Shown here piece by piece: positions 61,298-64,000 of a stretch of DNA of 64,000 nucleotides. The translations under genes were made by a program, and so were the position numbers. A model generated the notes under the pieces. The model did no database searches, was not told where the DNA came from, and saw only the letters and a program-made list of their open reading frames with translations. Source of the stretch: Hominimerdicola alba (GTDB lineage: Bacteria; Bacillota; Clostridia; Oscillospirales; Ruminococcaceae); contig NZ_FOAT01000015.1 of NCBI RefSeq assembly GCF_900109655.1, forward strand, positions 34,447-98,446. The letters are read 5' to 3'. Position 1 is the first letter of the stretch; each line of letters starts with the position of its first letter.

Positions 61298-61536
61298 ATC
61301 TCAACGGATAAAATTTTCCCAATAATAATTACGGGCGGCTCTGAGGGGCATTTTCGTTTGCCTGTTAGCAAAGCAAACGGCTCTTCGTACCTGCAAAGCC
61401 CTTATGCTGATTATTGTTTTTCGCTATCCACTTCATATATGAAATTTCAGACCCCTTATCAAGAAAAAATTCGGATTTTGAAATATATGGCACAGAGCAA
61501 ACAAACGTGCTATATTATATATTAGAGAGGAGGATA
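61298..61536. other. Gene-free stretch that probably contains the left end of the mobile element
   Basis: No gene. It holds an inverted repeat CGTTTGC / GCAAACG (about 61347-61381). Somewhere here the host operon changes to element DNA, but I cannot name the junction or an att site. Confidence 0.4.
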
Positions 61537-61596
61537 ATGGGTAACAAAAATGCAAGGCATATCAGTTTCCTGATTAGTTCGCACCAGCCCATCTGA
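61537..61596 (+). CDS. 19-codon ORF with a strong ribosome site in the element leader
   Basis: 19 residues, starting MGNKNARHISFL. GAGAGGAGGATA is placed ideally before the ATG, the strongest ribosome site of this region, but the ORF is very short and unlike any known protein. It could be a leader peptide of the element or a remnant whose downstream part has decayed. Confidence 0.35.
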   Translation: MGNKNARHISFLISSHQPI

Positions 61597-61902
61597 GCGA
61601 GCTGCTGATGTGATATACATTTGAAAGGGGGAAGCATATTCTATAAATAACTCGATGATCTGATTTGCACCCTTTGGTATTTCGTTTGGAAGGCTCGCCA
61701 GCTTCATCGAGCTACCTGTTCAGATATACTTCGCCGTATCCGAGCAACTGTTTTATAGAAGGAGCACGTTCAACGACAAGTTATATTTTTGCAATAATGT
61801 CGCAGGCGCAGCACATCGGTGTATCGTAATTATCGAAATTATAGTGTCTCCCTGCCGAGGACAGCAGGACGAATGGATATGCATTTATGAACTTGCAAGC
61901 AT
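61597..61902. other. Non-coding stretch before the oriT-like repeats
   Basis: No convincing gene on either strand. Two ribosome-site-like sequences (AAAGGGGGAAGC near 61624; GAAGGAGCACG near 61758) are not followed by an open frame, which suggests a decayed gene or untranslated region. Confidence 0.4.
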
Positions 61903-61924
61903 TGACAAAGCATATGCTTTGTCA
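61903..61924. repeat. Perfect 22-base palindrome, likely part of oriT or a regulator site
   Basis: TGACAAAGCAT followed directly by its complement, symmetric over 22 bases. About 100 bases before mobC. Confidence 0.8.
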
Positions 61925-61937
61925 CCTGATATTTTTC

Positions 61938-61986
61938 AATTCTGAAACCCGCAGAATTGGCTAAAAGGGAACCCTGACCCTTTTAG
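61938..61986. other. oriT: Candidate origin of transfer: two nested inverted repeats
   Basis: AATTCTG (61938-61944) pairs with CAGAATT (61952-61958), and CTAAAAGGG (61961-61969) pairs perfectly with CCCTTTTAG (61978-61986). Adjacent hairpins directly upstream of mobC and the relaxase gene are the usual layout of oriT; the nick site cannot be assigned by eye. Confidence 0.6.
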
Positions 61987-62027
61987 TACCGCACAATCTT
62001 TACAACATCATCGAGGAGGTCGATATT

Positions 62028-62372
62028 ATCAAGTTAGAAAACAGGAAGTACAAACAGCTATCGTTCACAATTGACGAGTGGAAAGAAGTCGAGCGAAAAG
62101 CGGCTGAGTGCGGCATGAAGACTGCTACATACATCAAGTACATGGCATTGCATGGTAAGATCGTGAATGTCGATGCGAAAATGTCAAGTGACCTGCTGGC
62201 TGCTCTCGGGCGTGTCGGGAATAATGTGAACCAGATCGCGCACCGCGCAAACATCACCGAATGTATCACACAGGAAGATCTGAACAGCCTTATGAAATGG
62301 AGGGACGAACTACGCCATACATCAAGAGCCTACCTATCCACAATTCACTCCGCGCTAGGCTGCTCTACATAA
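62028..62372 (+). CDS. mobC: Relaxosome accessory protein MobC, apparent ATC start
   Basis: 114 residues if translation begins at ATC 62028. N-terminal ribbon-helix-helix region (KYKQLSFTIDEWKEVERKAA) and the MobC core (TATYIKYMALHGKIV, LLAALGRVGNNVNQIAHRAN). The first ATG (62115) would cut off the DNA-binding part. There is no ATG, GTG or TTG between the strong GAGGAGGT (62013-62020) and the conserved sequence; ATC at seven bases from it (or ATT at 62025) takes the place of the start. MobC helps the relaxase open oriT. Overlaps the relaxase gene by 61 bases. Confidence 0.8.
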   Translation: MKLENRKYKQLSFTIDEWKEVERKAAECGMKTATYIKYMALHGKIVNVDAKMSSDLLAALGRVGNNVNQIAHRANITECITQEDLNSLMKWRDELRHTSRAYLSTIHSALGCST

Positions 62373-63832
62373 TGAACCCCGAAAAAACGGCAGAGCGAAC
62401 ACTCGTTACCGGGCTGAACCTCGAAACGGACGTTGACACCGCCATGCAGCAGCTCACTATGACCTACGAAAGATACTCGCGCAAAAAGCTCAACGCCAAG
62501 CCGCCGACCAAAGGTAATAAGCCCGTTAAAGCATTTCATCTCATTCAGTCATTTGCGCATGGGGAATGTTCTGCTGATGAAGCTCACGCTATCGGTATGG
62601 AATGGGTGCGCAAGGCTTTCGGTGAGGATTATCAAGCTATGGTATGCACCCACACAGACAAAGACCATATTCATAACCATGTGTTACTATGCCCTTACAG
62701 TCTGTCGGGAAAAAAGTTCAACAGCAAGTGGAAAACGCTCTGGGATATCCGCAATGCTTCGGACGGCATCTGCCGGGAGCATGGTATCGGTATTATGGAA
62801 CAGCTTCGTTCTCAGCCCGACCACGAACCGAACTCGATGTCATATGGAGAATGGCTTCACCGCAAGCTTGGGGATTCTTGGAAAGAACGCATAAGAGTTC
62901 GCATTGATATGTTGGCTGAATCAGCATCTTCGCTCGATGACCTGCTATCAACTCTTGAGGGACAAGGATACACTATCAAGCGCGGCAAGTTCATATCTGT
63001 GAAAGCCCCTGAACAAGGACGAGCCGTCCGCCTTAAAACTCTTGGAGCAAGGTACGAGGAATCTCGACTTGCGAGAAGAATTGAAAAAAGTATCGCAAAC
63101 CGTAAGCCACCCAAGTCACTTGATGAGATAATCGACGATGTGATGCAGGAGTACAGCTATGAAACCCGCAAGCTGAAATTCGCCAAAGAGGTACAGGACG
63201 ATTGGGAGAATCTTAGTCAACAACTGAATATTATCAACTCCGAGCAGATCACTTCAATAGGTGATGTCGAGGGAAAACTGACCGCCGTGCGGAAGAAGAT
63301 ATCTGAAATAGAAAATAGTATCAAGGCTGGTGAGATCGAAGCGTTCCAAATCGAGCAGTACAGCGATATGCTTTTAATGTTCCGTCAACAAGAGCGTGAT
63401 TACCAATCCATCGCAGATACATACAATGAATCGTCATCGGGTGACTACATCAGCCGCATGGTGACCGAGGTCAAGGCAAGAATGTCCGAGCAGGAGAAGG
63501 ACAAGCTGCGGCACTTGCAGGAGCAGAAGTATGAAATATATCTTCCGAACGATGACAACTACGCTGCCCTTGCAGAATTAAAGCGACCGCCGACCATTGA
63601 TAATTATACGATGTCTTACAGCGGAAGTTGGTTCGATGCCGAAGGCGAGAGTGTTGTTCAAAAACTAGAGAGCATATGCAACACCAACAGGAATATCGCT
63701 GTTGGTATGATAATCAAAGTTGGTGGGACTGCATACTTTGTGGACACTATGGGATTCAAACAGATCATTGGATTTGAGAAGCCTGCGGTGGAGAAGAAAT
63801 CGGAGCCTAAGATGACTAAACCACGCAGATAA
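62312..63832 (+). CDS. mobA: MOB-P type relaxase, apparent ACG start
   Basis: 506 residues if it begins at ACG 62312. The conserved family start (M)PYIKSLPIHNSLRARLLYI is preserved right after ACG, which has GGAGGG seven bases upstream; an in-frame ATG at 62297 lies before that site and has no ribosome site of its own. Relaxase motif III HTDKDHIHNHV near residue 115 holds the metal; NPEKTAERTLVTGLN is the usual N-terminal pattern. The C-terminal half is coiled coil (about 290-400) and ends with a compact domain. It nicks oriT and leads DNA into a recipient cell. Confidence 0.88.
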   Translation, partial: TPYIKSLPIHNSLRARLLYIMNPEKTAERTLVTGLNLETDVDTAMQQLTMTYERYSRKKLNAKPPTKGNKPVKAFHLIQSFAHGECSADEAHAIGMEWVRKAFGEDYQAMVCTHTDKDHIHNHVLLCPYSLSGKKFNSKWKTLWDIRNASDGICREHGIGIMEQLRSQPDHEPNSMSYGEWLHRKLGDSWKERIRVRIDMLAESASSLDDLLSTLEGQGYTIKRGKFISVKAPEQGRAVRLKTLGARYEESRLARRIEKSIANRKPPKSLDEIIDDVMQEYSYETRKLKFAKEVQDDWENLSQQLNIINSEQITSIGDVEGKLTAVRKKISEIENSIKAGEIEAFQIEQYSDMLLMFRQQERDYQSIADTYNESSSGDYISRMVTEVKARMSEQEKDKLRHLQEQKYEIYLPNDDNYAALAELKRPPTIDNYTMSYSGSWFDAEGESVVQKLESICNTNRNIAVGMIIKVGGTAYFVDTMGFKQIIGFEKPAVEKKSEPKMTKPRR

Positions 63833-63869
63833 TGGATATATAACAATCAGAACTTGGAGGTAACATTAT

Positions 63870-64000
63870 TTGAATAGAAATACAGAGACAACATTTACAA
63901 AAGAAGAACAGAAGAACCCGCGCTATGAGCTGAATTCGGTGAGGGAGTACAAGATCGGTCATACGACCTACATTGTCAAAACCTACTTCGACCTCGAATG
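63870..64000 (+). CDS. TnpW-like transposon protein (partial, cut by the window edge)
   Basis: First 43 residues only. TTG start with GGAGGTAACATTAT upstream; begins MNRNTETTFTKEEQ and continues REYKIGHTTYIVKTYFDLE, matching the N-terminal part of TnpW-family proteins of clostridial transposons (KIGNTTY..N..FD). Role unknown. The gene runs past 64000. Confidence 0.75.
   Translation, partial: MNRNTETTFTKEEQKNPRYELNSVREYKIGHTTYIVKTYFDLE

Larger units (their letters stand above)
61300..64000 (+). mobile_element. Mobilizable element (left part), running off the right edge
   Basis: Contains oriT-like palindromes, mobC, a MOB-P relaxase and the start of a TnpW-type gene. This order is common in Tn4451-like and related mobilizable transposons of Clostridia. 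No integrase, excision gene or right end is inside the window; the left boundary is only roughly placed. Confidence 0.7.

Noticed and set aside
61522..61707. 61-codon minus-strand frame in the mobile element leader
   Set aside because: Weak ribosome site (AGGTAGC) and no recognisable protein; overlaps the strong plus-strand ribosome site at 61525-61536.

Overview
The window looks like a chromosomal segment of a Gram-positive gut or rumen Clostridium relative, most likely Ruminococcus or a close Oscillospiraceae genus. The evidence is a secreted protein with a type I dockerin (cellulosome-type anchoring), sporulation genes (dpaA/dpaB, spmA/spmB), consensus sigma-A promoters almost all with 17-bp spacers, strong AGGAGG-type ribosome binding sites and U-tailed hairpin terminators. 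The species assignment is inference from gene content and protein style, not from a database search.

Layout. 1-12 kb (mostly minus strand): zinc-ribbon membrane protein, Tex, an AAA-CYTH fusion, dipicolinate synthase dpaAB, gap, and a three-gene biotin carboxyltransferase operon resembling a soluble transcarboxylase. 11-20 kb: DUF445 protein, a small C39-like protein, a MarR-controlled heterodimeric ABC exporter with a clear operator, tRNA-Ser, purC, tRNA-Thr, the dockerin protein and queH. 20-31 kb: radical SAM protein, glutathione peroxidase, an amino-acid ABC transporter whose binding protein is circularly permuted, signal peptidase I, and a 1916-residue transglutaminase-like/DUF4011/SF1 helicase/nuclease/DUF3320 protein. 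31-41 kb: a sugar-binding lipoprotein paired with a Cache-GGDEF cyclase, a ktrB-unknown-ktrA potassium operon, ilvB and an LCP cell-wall ligase. 41-55 kb: an SDR fused to an unknown domain, a small protein, sbcDC, spmAB, an AbrB/zinc-ribbon regulator, nagA with an ATP-grasp enzyme and an unknown membrane protein, then rtcB with a downstream 55-residue protein and an upstream attenuator-like unit. 55-64 kb is more accessory in character: a polysaccharide ABC exporter, a broken WHH nuclease toxin tip with an intact SUKH immunity gene, a response regulator/ABC/histidine kinase operon of the peptide-antibiotic resistance type, and the left part of a mobilizable element (oriT-like palindromes, mobC, MOB-P relaxase, TnpW) that runs off the right edge.

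The most unusual observations are: (1) the glutamine/amino-acid binding protein whose two lobes are in reversed order (24271-25062); (2) three consecutive genes in the mobile element whose best starts are ATC, ACG and TTG instead of ATG; (3) a perfect promoter, 24-codon ORF and terminator directly before rtcB, with no separate rtcB promoter visible; (4) the WHH toxin remnant with its own promoter and immunity gene; (5) an in-frame join of an unknown repeat domain to a complete FabG-like SDR. Coordinates of promoters, terminators and starts were read by eye; no homology search or folding program was run.
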